A stretch of DNA of 64,000 nucleotides from positions 186,001 through 250,000 of the forward strand of contig NZ_JABXOF010000009.1 of assembly GCF_013375155.1 (NCBI RefSeq). The letters run 5' to 3'. Origin of the DNA: Serratia ureilytica. Lineage in GTDB: Bacteria > Pseudomonadota > Gammaproteobacteria > Enterobacterales > Enterobacteriaceae. Both the position numbers and the translations under genes were made by a program. The notes below the pieces were generated by a model. The model was not told the DNA's origin. It saw only the letters and a program-made list of their open reading frames with translations, and ran no database searches. Below are positions 9,145 through 17,251 of this stretch, in pieces (positions within the stretch are counted from its first letter, which is position 1; each line of letters begins with the position of its first letter).

Positions 9145-10611
9145 TTACCCGTCCTGCGCAATGCCGGGCGGCAGGCCGCTCATCTCGCAGGCCCTGGCGC
9201 CGAGCCGAGCCAGCGCCTGGGTGTAGCGCGCGTTGAACGGGTAGCAGCAGGAGAGCCGCAGCGCGTTGCGGTAGCGCCCGCTCGGGGAATACAGGGTGCC
9301 CGGCGTCAAACAGATCTGCTCCTCCAGCAGCTGATGGAACAGCGCCACGCTGTCCACGCCGGGAGGGAATTCGACCCAGAACACGAAGCCGCCCGCCGGC
9401 TGCGTGGCCAGCGTGCCGCGCGGGAAATGCCGGGCGATCAGCGCCCTCGCCTCGTCGACCTGCGCCGCATAGCGCTTGCGCAGGTTGCGCAAATGGTGAT
9501 CGTAGCCGCCGCTCTCCAGGAAGGTCGCCAGCGTTTCCGACAGCAGCTGCGACTCGGACATCGACGACACCGCCTTCAGCTTGCGCAACGCCTCGTGAAA
9601 ACGGCCGCCGCAGATCCAGCCGACGCGAAAATCCGGCGCCAGCGTTTTGGTGAAGCTGGAGCAAAACAGCACCCAGCCGTCGCGATCGAACGCCTTCACC
9701 GCCGGCGACAGCGCGCCGCCGAACTGGATCTCGGCGTACAGCCCATCTTCAATCAACGGCACCTGATGATCGTTCATCAGCCGCGCCAGCCGCTTTTTCG
9801 CGGCCAGCGGCATGGTGCAACCCAGCGGGTTTTGCACCGTCGGCATGGCGATCACCGCATTCAGCCGCTTCTCGTTCAGCAGCAGCTCCAGCGCGTCCAG
9901 CGACAGCCCCAGCTGGGGATCGGTAGGGATTTCCAGCGCTTTCAGCCCCAGGCTGGCCAGCAGCGGCAGCAGATAAAAGTAGGTCGGCGACTCCAGCCCG
10001 ACGCAGTCGCCCGGTTTGGTGGTGACGCGCAGCGCCAGCTGCAGCGCCTCCATGCAGCCGTGGGTCAACACCACGTCGCCCGGCTCCAACAGCATGCCGA
10101 GCGTCATTGAGCGGCGGGCGATCTGCTGACGCAGCCGCAGGCTGCCGGGCGGCAACGGATATTGTCCGATCAGACCCGGCTGGCGGCGCAGTTGGGAAGA
10201 CAGCATGCGCCCCAGTTTGCCGCCGGGATAGAAATCGCTGGTCTGCGGGCAGGCCAGCGCAATGTTGGTGAAGGCCGGGTTCTGCTGGGCGGCGAACACC
10301 GTATCGATCAACGCCAGCACGTCGTCCGCCGGCGGCTCGATGCGGCCGCTGGGCGCCGAGGCCATCTTCAGCGCCGGCAGCGTGCTGCGGACATAAAACC
10401 CCGACTGCGGCCGCGCTTCGATCAGCCCGCGATCCTCCAGCGTGCGGTAAGCCGACACCACGGTATTGATGCTGACGCGATGGGTTTGCGCACAGCGCCG
10501 CACCGAAGGCAAGCGGTCGCCGGGCTGTAGCGTGCCGCGGCGAATGGCTTCGGCCAGCGTATCCGCCAGCTGCAGGTAACGGGTATCCGGGGTTTCATCG
10601 AGCAAGGTCAC
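9145..10611 (-). CDS. MocR-family PLP-dependent transcriptional regulator
   Basis: Protein of 488 residues combining a GntR-type winged helix (residues about 10-78, with LPSVRRCAQTHRVSINTVVSAYRTLEDRGL) and a class I aminotransferase domain (about 115-480). The PLP lysine is K322 in SSFTKTLAP, with the pairing aspartate D289 in IEDGLYAEI. MocR proteins sense amino-acid-like ligands through PLP and control nearby transport or metabolic genes. It is divergent from a LysE-type exporter, with a dyad in the gap, so that exporter is the likely target. Confidence 0.93.
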   Translation of the reverse strand: MTLLDETPDTRYLQLADTLAEAIRRGTLQPGDRLPSVRRCAQTHRVSINTVVSAYRTLEDRGLIEARPQSGFYVRSTLPALKMASAPSGRIEPPADDVLALIDTVFAAQQNPAFTNIALACPQTSDFYPGGKLGRMLSSQLRRQPGLIGQYPLPPGSLRLRQQIARRSMTLGMLLEPGDVVLTHGCMEALQLALRVTTKPGDCVGLESPTYFYLLPLLASLGLKALEIPTDPQLGLSLDALELLLNEKRLNAVIAMPTVQNPLGCTMPLAAKKRLARLMNDHQVPLIEDGLYAEIQFGGALSPAVKAFDRDGWVLFCSSFTKTLAPDFRVGWICGGRFHEALRKLKAVSSMSESQLLSETLATFLESGGYDHHLRNLRKRYAAQVDEARALIARHFPRGTLATQPAGGFVFWVEFPPGVDSVALFHQLLEEQICLTPGTLYSPSGRYRNALRLSCCYPFNARYTQALARLGARACEMSGLPPGIAQDG

Positions 10612-10630
10612 AGTTTCTCTCCAGGCAATG

Positions 10631-10661
10631 GGTACAGTTTACATTTCATACAACTGTAACC
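10631..10661. promoter_or_regulatory. Candidate MocR operator (inverted repeat)
   Basis: GGTACAGTT, a 12-base spacer and AACTGTAACC form an imperfect inverted repeat in the 148-base gap between the MocR gene and the LysE exporter. The position 20 bases before the regulator start suggests binding by the MocR protein. This is inferred from position and symmetry only. Confidence 0.55.
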
Positions 10662-10759
10662 ATGACAATATCCGATTTGTGATTCTGTCACCATCCCATC
10701 GCAGCGATTATGCTGATCCTCTCGTTATTACCGTCATTTTCACGTTCAAGGAACCTGCC

Positions 10760-11368
10760 ATGCTGGACTCCGCCTTTGTCAGCTACGTCACCGTCATGTC
10801 GATCACTCCCGGCCCCAACAACCTGCTGCTGGCCTCGTCGGGCGTTAACTTCGGCCTGCGCCGCACCCTGCCGATGCTGTTCGGCATCTGCGTCGGTTGT
10901 GCGGTACAGCTGGCGATCATTATCCCGCTGCTGGCGCTGGCGCTGAGCTGGGCCGGCGTCATCCGCCTGCCGCTGGCGGTGATCGGCTGCGCCTATCTAC
11001 TGTGGCTGTCATGGAAGCTGTTTCAGGCGGCCTCGCCGGACGCCAAAGAACAGGCGCAGCCGATGAGCCTGCTCAGCGGCGCGCTGTTTCAGGCGGTCAA
11101 CCCCAAGGCCTGGCTGATGGTGATCAACGTGGCGATCCTGTTCACCCCGCGCGAAGGCGCCACTTTCGTCCATACGCTGTCTATCGTCGCCGGTTTCGCG
11201 CTGCTGAACTTGCCGTGCGTGCTGCTGTGGGCGGTGTTGGGCGACCGGTTGCGCAACGCGCTGCGGGTCACCTGGAAACTGCGCGCCTTCAACGGCGTGA
11301 TGTCCGGGCTGATGGCCGCCACCGCGCTGTGGTTGCTGTTCGACGAATGGCGCGCGGCCTTCGCTTAG
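10760..11368 (+). CDS. LysE family amino-acid exporter
   Basis: Inner-membrane protein of 202 residues with about six hydrophobic segments and the family signature MSITPGPNN near residue 11. LysE/RhtB proteins export amino acids or their derivatives. ATG 10760 follows AAGGA by seven bases; the longer upstream frame would add 44 non-hydrophobic residues covering the operator and was rejected. It is divergent from the MocR regulator, which probably controls it. The substrate is unknown. Confidence 0.9.
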   Translation: MLDSAFVSYVTVMSITPGPNNLLLASSGVNFGLRRTLPMLFGICVGCAVQLAIIIPLLALALSWAGVIRLPLAVIGCAYLLWLSWKLFQAASPDAKEQAQPMSLLSGALFQAVNPKAWLMVINVAILFTPREGATFVHTLSIVAGFALLNLPCVLLWAVLGDRLRNALRVTWKLRAFNGVMSGLMAATALWLLFDEWRAAFA

Positions 11369-12003
11369 CCGCGGCCGAGAGGAGAGAGTCGGGAAGGTTG
11401 TTTGGCGCCGATGCCGGCGATCAGGTCGGTAATGGACAGCACCATGGTGGAGCGCACCATCTGCTGATAGCGCTGGCGCTGCATGGCGATCAGCGCTTCA
11501 TCCGCCTCGCCCGGCTGCAGGAAGGTCGGCACCGGCGGCAGCGCGGCCACGCAGTGCAGCTCGCCGAACGGCCCGAGGATTTCGTCGTCGACGAAGCGGT
11601 ATTCCGAACCGTCGTGGTTCAGCTCTTCGCGCATCGCCATCAGCAGTTCGGCGTCTTCATATTCGTGGCGGGAGATCACCCCCAGCCCGTACATCAGCTT
11701 CAGGCGTACCGACAGCTCCCCCAGCGGGCCGCTGCCGGACAATAGCGGTTCGACGGCATATTTCACCGCATAGTCGTCCTTGCGGAATACCTGCACCACC
11801 AGCACGTTGAGCGCTTCCGCCAGCAGCTCTACCGCCGCGATCAGGAAGCTGCGCACCGTTTTGCCCGCGTTCAGCTTTTCCAGAACCTGGTTTTCAAATG
11901 CCTGTGCTTCTTCCATCGTCGCTTTTCGAAAGGCGTGGGGAGGGCCGTCGATGCCGAACTCGGGTTCCAGGAGCGCAGCAAGCTGCGCTCGGGTGTTCAT
12001 CAT
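11365..12003 (-). CDS. mtlR: Mannitol operon repressor MtlR
   Basis: Protein of about 212 residues matching E. coli MtlR. The stretch from ENQVLEKLNAGKTVRSF through VFRKDDYAVKYAVEPLL and HEYEDAELLMA is strongly conserved. MtlR represses the mtl operon by a protein-level mechanism and has no classical HTH. It lies 7 bases after mtlD. Two tandem ATGs (12003 and 12000) are possible starts. The N-terminus is about 25 residues longer than in E. coli. The 3' end overlaps the LysE exporter stop by four bases. Confidence 0.93.
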   Translation of the reverse strand: MMNTRAQLAALLEPEFGIDGPPHAFRKATMEEAQAFENQVLEKLNAGKTVRSFLIAAVELLAEALNVLVVQVFRKDDYAVKYAVEPLLSGSGPLGELSVRLKLMYGLGVISRHEYEDAELLMAMREELNHDGSEYRFVDDEILGPFGELHCVAALPPVPTFLQPGEADEALIAMQRQRYQQMVRSTMVLSITDLIAGIGAKQPSRLSPLGRG

Positions 12004-12010
12004 CACGATT

Positions 12011-13156
12011 CTACTTGTGCATGGCGTTATACACAGCAACGGCCTCTTCTACAACCTCGCTTTCCGCCGGCAGGCCGGAAATTTGCGCCAGCGCGGCTTT
12101 CGGCCCGAGCGTGTTCAGCAGTTCCGCCAGTTCCTGCGCCTGCGGATCCTGTTCGCTGCGGTAGCTCATGGCGGCGGCGATGCCCTGGATCAGGTTGGCA
12201 TGCGGCAGGCCGTATTCCAGCGTGCCCAGCAGCGGTTTGATCAGGCGATCGCCGGCGCTCAGTTTACGCAGCGGCTGGCGCCCTACGCGCTCGACGTCGT
12301 CGTGCAGATACGGATTTTCAAAGCGGCCGAGGATTTTGTTGATGTAGGCGGCATGCTTGTCGGCGTCGAAGCCGTAACGCTTGATCAGCACCGCGCCGCT
12401 CTCTTCCATCGCCCCTTTCACCACGCGGCGGATCGCCGGGTCGAGAATGGCGTCGCGAATGGTTTGCAGCCCGGCCCGTTGGCCGAGGTAGGCGGTGATG
12501 GCGTGGCCGGTGTTGAGGGTGAACAGCTTGCGCTCGACGAACGCCATCAGGTTGTCGGTCAGTTCCATGCCGGCGATCGCCGGTGGCTGGCCTTTAAACT
12601 GCGTCTGATCGACGATCCATTCGCTGAAGGTTTCCACCGTCACTTCCAGCGGATCGCTGCTGTCCGCCGGCGGCACGATGCGGTCGACCGCCGAATCGAC
12701 GAAGCCGACGTGCTGTTCAACCCATGCCTGCTCGTCCTGCGGCAGCGCGGCGAACACGTGCTGCTTCAGCTGGCTGGTGCCGCGCACCATGTTCTCGCAG
12801 GCGATGATGTTCAGCGGCTGCACATTGCCCTGCTGATGGCGCAGCACCAGCCCTTTGGCGATCGTGCCGGCGATTTTGGCGAGAATTTGCGGGCCAACGG
12901 CGGTGGTCACCAGATCCGCCTCGGCGATCAGCGCCACCGCCGCCTCGCTGCCGCTGTTGACGGCGCTGACGTTGTTGACGCGCTCCACGCGCTCTTGCTC
13001 GCCCACCACGTGCACCGAGTAGCTTTTTCGGCTGTTCAGCAGATCCAGCACCGTTTGATTGACGTCGGCGAAGGTCACCTCAACCCCCGCGTCCGCCAGC
13101 AGCTTGCCGATAAAACCACGGCCGATATTCCCTGCGCCAAAATGTAATGCTTTCAT
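12011..13156 (-). CDS. mtlD: Mannitol-1-phosphate 5-dehydrogenase
   Basis: Cytoplasmic NAD-dependent enzyme of 381 residues that oxidises mannitol 1-phosphate to fructose 6-phosphate. The N-terminal dinucleotide motif [12 protein letters not shown] starts at residue 6, and the conserved catalytic region with [21 protein letters not shown] lies in the C-terminal half. It is the second gene of mtlADR. A hairpin in the mtlA-mtlD gap may set relative expression. Confidence 0.97.
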   Translation of the reverse strand: MKALHFGAGNIGRGFIGKLLADAGVEVTFADVNQTVLDLLNSRKSYSVHVVGEQERVERVNNVSAVNSGSEAAVALIAEADLVTTAVGPQILAKIAGTIAKGLVLRHQQGNVQPLNIIACENMVRGTSQLKQHVFAALPQDEQAWVEQHVGFVDSAVDRIVPPADSSDPLEVTVETFSEWIVDQTQFKGQPPAIAGMELTDNLMAFVERKLFTLNTGHAITAYLGQRAGLQTIRDAILDPAIRRVVKGAMEESGAVLIKRYGFDADKHAAYINKILGRFENPYLHDDVERVGRQPLRKLSAGDRLIKPLLGTLEYGLPHANLIQGIAAAMSYRSEQDPQAQELAELLNTLGPKAALAQISGLPAESEVVEEAVAVYNAMHK

Positions 13157-13177
13157 AACTCTACCTTCTTAATGTCG

Positions 13178-13201
13178 AAGGGTGCAGCAAGCTGCACCCT
13201 T
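13178..13201 (-). repeat. Intercistronic hairpin between mtlA and mtlD
   Basis: Perfect 10-base inverted repeat AAGGGTGCAG / CTGCACCCTT with a 4-base loop. It lies in the 58-base gap after mtlA. It lacks a U-tract in the leftward direction, so it is more likely an mRNA-stabilising or attenuating element than a full stop. Confidence 0.6.
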
Positions 13202-13214
13202 TAAAATGATTCCG

Positions 13215-15134
13215 TTATCCGGCTTTTTTGCCGCCGAGCAGGTCCAGCACTTCCTGAACGCTGGTGGTATTCGCCAGCCGCTCGATCACGCTCTCGTCAT
13301 CCAGCGCGTTGGTCAGGCTGGTGATCACCTGAATATGCTCGTTGTTGCGCGCGGCGATGCCGATCACCAGACGGGCCACTTCATCCTCTTCATCGCCGAA
13401 GCGCACGCCCTGTGGGTACTGACAGAACACCACGCCGGTGCGCAGCACCCGGTCCTTGGCCTCGATGGTGCCGTGCGGCACGGCGATCGATTCGCCCAGG
13501 TAGGTGGAGGTGAGCTTTTCGCGCTCCAGCATCGCCGGCACGTATTCCGCCTCGACGTAGCCGCCCTTCACCAGCTGCTCGCCGGCGAAGCGGATCGCCT
13601 GCTCTTTGTCGCTGGCCTGCAGGTTGAGGAACACGTTGCTCTCGCTCAGCTTGAACAGGTTCGGTTCCCCGGCTTCAAAGCTGTCGTCCAGCGCGCCCAG
13701 CACCTTCTGCTGGTTGTCGGTGGTTTTGTTGACCGCCACCAAACGCTCGACCAGATCGCTGTACAGCTTGCTGTCGAGGAAGTTGGTCAGCGAGATGTGC
13801 TGGGCCTGCGGCGCGTGGCGCATCGCGCGCTCGGTCAGATCGCGGTGGGTGATCACCAGATCCACGTCGTCCGGCAGGCTGTTGATGGCGCTGTTGGTCA
13901 CCGAGATGTTCTTCAGCCCGGCGTCGGCCACTTTCTTGCGCAGCACCCCGGCGCCCATGGCGCTGGACCCCATGCCCGCATCGCAGGCGACGATGATTTT
14001 GCGCACGGTGCTCAGATCGCCGTCGACCGATGCCGGCGCCGCCGCGCCGCCTTTGGACTGCGATTTCATCTCTTGCATGCGACGGGTCGCGGCTTCCAGA
14101 TCGTCATCCTCTTTCACCTTGGAGGTTTTCAGCAGGAAAGCGGATACCACGAAGGAGACGGCGAAGGCTGCGCATACCGCCGCAATGTTGGCGAAGTAAG
14201 CGCCTTTCGGCGTCATCGCCAGCACCGCCAAAATCGAACCCGGGGAAGCCGGAGAAACCAGGCCGCCGTTCAGCATCGTCAGGGTAAAGACGCCGGTCAT
14301 GCCGCCCAGGATCACCGCCAGCAGCAAGCGTGGGTTCATCAGCACGTAGGGGAAGTAGATTTCGTGGATGCCGCCCAGGAAGTGAATGATCGCCGCACCG
14401 CCGGCGGATTGCTTGGCGCTGCCGCGGCCAAAGAACATGTAGGCCATCAGCACGCCCATGCCCGGACCTGGGTTGGCTTCTATCAGGAAGAACACCGATT
14501 TGCCGGCTTCCGTGGCCTGCTGAATACCCAGCGGCGAGAAGATGCCGTGGTTGATGGCGTTGTTCAGAAACAGGATTTTCGCCGGTTCAACGAAGATGGA
14601 GGCCAGTGGCAGCAGGTTGTTCGTCACCATCACGTGCACGCCCGCGGCCAACAGTTTGGAGAGCACCTCCACCAGCGGCCCGATGCCCAGGAAGGCCAGG
14701 ATCGCCAGCAGCATGCCGATGATGCCGGCGGAGAAGTTGTTCACCAGCATTTCAAAGCCGCTTTTGATCTTGCCGTCCACCCAGCGATCGAAATGCTTGA
14801 TGGCCCAACCGCCCAGCGGGCCGGCGATCATCGCGCCGAGGAACATCGGCATGTCGGCGCCGACGATGACGCCCATGGTGGTGATGGCGCCGACCACGCC
14901 GCCGCGATCGCCGCCCACCAGCCGCCCGCCGGTGTAGCCGATCAGCAGCGGCAGCAGGTAGGTGATCATCGGGCCGACCAGCTTGGCTAAGGTTTCATTC
15001 GGCAGCCAGCCGGTTGGAATGAATAGCGCGGTGATAATCCCCCAGGCGATAAAGGCGCCGATGTTGGGCATCACCATGTTGCTGAGGAAGCGGCCAAAGT
15101 TTTGCACTTTAACCTTGATGTCTGGTGAAAACAT
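13215..15134 (-). CDS. mtlA: PTS mannitol-specific EIICBA permease
   Basis: Protein of 639 residues that imports and phosphorylates mannitol. The order is an EIIC membrane domain (about 1-340, beginning MFSPDIKVKVQNFGRFLSN), an EIIB domain with the phosphocysteine in IIVACDAGMGSS, and an EIIA domain with the phosphohistidine in IAVPHGTIEAK. ATG 15134 was chosen because it matches the E. coli N-terminus and follows AGGGG; the longer frame would read through the promoter. It is the first gene of mtlADR, under CRP control. Confidence 0.97.
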   Translation of the reverse strand: MFSPDIKVKVQNFGRFLSNMVMPNIGAFIAWGIITALFIPTGWLPNETLAKLVGPMITYLLPLLIGYTGGRLVGGDRGGVVGAITTMGVIVGADMPMFLGAMIAGPLGGWAIKHFDRWVDGKIKSGFEMLVNNFSAGIIGMLLAILAFLGIGPLVEVLSKLLAAGVHVMVTNNLLPLASIFVEPAKILFLNNAINHGIFSPLGIQQATEAGKSVFFLIEANPGPGMGVLMAYMFFGRGSAKQSAGGAAIIHFLGGIHEIYFPYVLMNPRLLLAVILGGMTGVFTLTMLNGGLVSPASPGSILAVLAMTPKGAYFANIAAVCAAFAVSFVVSAFLLKTSKVKEDDDLEAATRRMQEMKSQSKGGAAAPASVDGDLSTVRKIIVACDAGMGSSAMGAGVLRKKVADAGLKNISVTNSAINSLPDDVDLVITHRDLTERAMRHAPQAQHISLTNFLDSKLYSDLVERLVAVNKTTDNQQKVLGALDDSFEAGEPNLFKLSESNVFLNLQASDKEQAIRFAGEQLVKGGYVEAEYVPAMLEREKLTSTYLGESIAVPHGTIEAKDRVLRTGVVFCQYPQGVRFGDEEDEVARLVIGIAARNNEHIQVITSLTNALDDESVIERLANTTSVQEVLDLLGGKKAG

Positions 15135-15445
15135 AAAACACACCCCTATTGTTACGCGCTGACAATAGAGCGCGTGATTATTGTTGTGACGATCCAGCCG
15201 TGTTGCCGCTGTATGCGAAACGGACTCTATCACGCTGTTTTTGTCACGCGAACTTCACGGATTTTTTGTGATACAAATCACACACAACACCCCAACAAAC
15301 CCTCATTTATAGTGATTTAGATCACACTTATGACGTGTAAAAAAAGCACAGTGAGAAAAAAACCGCCTCAAAACCCACAATAAAGTGACATTGGTCACAT
15401 TTTTGACTTGGCTGTTTGTTTTTAAATTGTGATGAAAATCACAAT
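15135..15445 (-). promoter_or_regulatory. mtl promoter region with four CRP sites
   Basis: Contains four TGTGA-n6-TCACA-type dyads: 15267-15282 (TGTGA/TCACA), 15311-15326 (AGTGA/TCACA), 15384-15399 (AGTGA/TCACA) and 15428-15443 (TGTGA/TCACA). The outer pairs are each 44 bases apart (about four helical turns) and the middle interval is 73 bases (about seven), so all lie on one DNA face. E. coli mtl also has several CRP sites. Confidence 0.85.
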
Positions 15446-15632
15446 TTATTTTAGCTGCAGCGCCCGATCGCAACGCTCTGTTTGATCTTCCCTGTGAGCA
15501 CTCATCCCGCCGGGAACTAGCGAAGTGATGAATGAAAGAAAACTACATTGCCTAATGAATGGATTAATTGAAGTGTAGTACAGAAGCCTGCGCAATAAGC
15601 CAGCAAGCGATTGGAAACGCTGAGGGGAAATA
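15446..15632. other. mtl-yiaF intergenic remainder
   Basis: Open frames here lack a family resemblance and a ribosome site. Apart from the CRP sites on one side and the yiaF terminator on the other, nothing is recognised. Confidence 0.5.
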
Positions 15633-15659
15633 AAACAGGCCGGCAATGCCGGCCTGTTT
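15633..15659 (-). terminator. Terminator of yiaF
   Basis: Perfect 12-base inverted repeat AAACAGGCCGGC / GCCGGCCTGTTT with a 3-base loop, placed 17 bases after the yiaF stop and followed leftward by a short U-rich tail. Confidence 0.8.
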
Positions 15660-15676
15660 CGCGCCTGGACGCGTTA

Positions 15677-16396
15677 TTATTGCGTCACGCTTTGAATGGT
15701 TTTCTGCGCATTCATCAGGTTCTGCTGCTTAGCCACCAGATTCGACATCATGGTGTTGTATTGCGCCACCTGCTGCGCAGTGCGGAACTGCACGCCGTTG
15801 TTGTTGAAGCTGACCTGATTGCCCTGGCTCTGCAGGAAGTCGCCGACCTGCACCAGATCCTGCACAAAGCTGGCGGTAGTCGGGATCGCCGGCATCAAGG
15901 CGTTGGCCGGGGCGGTGACGATCTTGTCATAGGCCTGGTTGTACACCGCCTTCAGATCGTCAGGCTGCTTCAGCGCCGCGTGGGCAGTATCCGCCTGCGA
16001 TTTGGCCGACTGGATCTGCTGGCCCAACAGGTTCAACGCCCCGACCGATTGCTGCAGCGCGTCGCGTTTGTTCAGGTAGTCCTGCGCGGTGCGGATCTGG
16101 TTAATCTGATCCAGCGCCGGGGTCAGGCTGGCGCCGACCGACTTGGACAACTGCTGCGAAAAGCCGACCAATATCGCGTAATCACCGGCATAGTTGCCAA
16201 ACTTCTGTTTCTGGTCTTCGCTCAGCGTGGGGATGTTTGCCCCGCTGCGCATCACGGTATTCTGTAAGTAATCGATAAATGCTTTGCGCTGTTCCGGCTC
16301 TTTATCGCCGCAGGCGGTCAATTGCATGACCACCAACAATGCCAATACCGGTGCCAACCAACGCGCGAAACCTCTGCTCTGGATCCCTACCGCCAT
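15677..16396 (-). CDS. yiaF: DUF3053 lipoprotein YiaF
   Basis: Protein of 239 residues matching E. coli YiaF. It has an N-terminal signal with lipobox LTAC (Cys near residue 29) and the conserved segment QRKAFIDYLQNTVMRSG. The rest is helical and Gln/Ala-rich. It is predicted to be a membrane-anchored lipoprotein facing the periplasm, of unknown function. It is the same neighbour of glyS as in E. coli apart from the Fic remnant between them. Confidence 0.92.
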   Translation of the reverse strand: MAVGIQSRGFARWLAPVLALLVVMQLTACGDKEPEQRKAFIDYLQNTVMRSGANIPTLSEDQKQKFGNYAGDYAILVGFSQQLSKSVGASLTPALDQINQIRTAQDYLNKRDALQQSVGALNLLGQQIQSAKSQADTAHAALKQPDDLKAVYNQAYDKIVTAPANALMPAIPTTASFVQDLVQVGDFLQSQGNQVSFNNNGVQFRTAQQVAQYNTMMSNLVAKQQNLMNAQKTIQSVTQ

Positions 16397-16521
16397 GTGA
16401 CATAACTCCTGTTATAAACCTGCTTTTTCATTGGACTCCGCCCCTTTTTCCGCACTCCGTGCGCCTATAAGAATAGATCAACTGGCGGCGTTCCGATACG
16501 CGATTCCGCTTGCGGTGAACA

Positions 16522-17211
16522 TTGGCTCGGCCGGAGGCGGTTGAAAACGGCGTACTGCCTGATGCTGGCCGCTATCGTCAAAGCGGCGTCGGCGTGATGA
16601 ACGGCAATGTTGTGATCCATATGGCTCCACCGGCGGAACGCGTACCGTTGCTAATCCGTCAATTGCTCATCTGGCTGCAACAAACCGACCTGCCACCGCT
16701 GATCGGCAGCTGTGTATTTCACTATGAATTCGAATTTATCCATCCCTTTGCCGATGGAAACGGCCGTATGGGACGGTTGTGGCAAACGCTGATTTTGTCA
16801 CGCTGGGATCCGTTGTTCGCCAACGTGCCGGTTGAGAGCCTGGTACATGATAACCAGCCCGGATATTACCAGGCGCTGAATGCCAGCAACCAAAAGACCG
16901 ATTGCTCACCCTTCGTTGAATTCATGCTGGAAATGATTCTAAAAGCGCTTGAGCTGAGCATTACCCCCCAAGTCACCCCCCAAGTCACCCCCCAAGTCGC
17001 TGACTTGCTAGCGGCGCTGCAAGGGGAGATGTCGCGAGAAACGCTTCAGAATGTTCTACAGTTGCAAGATCGAAAATCTTTCCGCGAGCGCTATCTACAG
17101 CCGGCCTTGAATGCGGGTTGGATTGAAATGACGCTACCGGATAAACCCAAGAGCCGTTTACAACGCTATCGCTTGACCGCTGCCGGTATCAGACTGTTAC
17201 GCCAACCATAA
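16522..17211 (+). pseudogene. Fic family protein, N-terminally truncated
   Basis: The 229-residue frame keeps the complete Fic active-site motif H-P-F-A-D-G-N-G-R-x-x-R (residues 74-85), which transfers AMP or another nucleotide monophosphate to target hydroxyls, and a C-terminal winged-helix segment. It lacks the roughly 110-140 residues that precede the Fic core in this family (Fic_N domain and the region holding the inhibitory helix). The only start is TTG at 16522 with a poor ribosome site, and the upstream DNA is the yiaF promoter. A threefold TPQV repeat lies between the Fic and winged-helix parts. It is probably a decaying fragment of an acquired gene, although a short active protein is possible. 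Confidence 0.75.
16963..16998 (+). repeat. 12-bp minisatellite in the fic fragment
   Basis: Three exact copies of ACCCCCCAAGTC, encoding TPQV three times. The unit is a multiple of three, so changes in copy number would keep the frame. Confidence 0.95.
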
Positions 17212-17235
17212 AAAAGGCGCCCGCAGGCGCCTTTT
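17212..17235. terminator. Bidirectional terminator between fic fragment and glyS
   Basis: Perfect 10-base inverted repeat AAAAGGCGCC / GGCGCCTTTT with loop CGCA, between two convergent stop codons; it carries A/T tracts on both sides. Confidence 0.9.
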
Positions 17236-17251
17236 CACAGCAAAGAATCGC

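Noticed and set aside
15446-15646. Leftward 66-codon frame between mtlA and yiaF
   Set aside because: No ribosome site or family resemblance, and it overlaps the yiaF terminator hairpin.
16963-16998. Possible CRISPR-like repeat
   Set aside because: Three abutting 12-base units without spacers that encode TPQV; this is a coding minisatellite.
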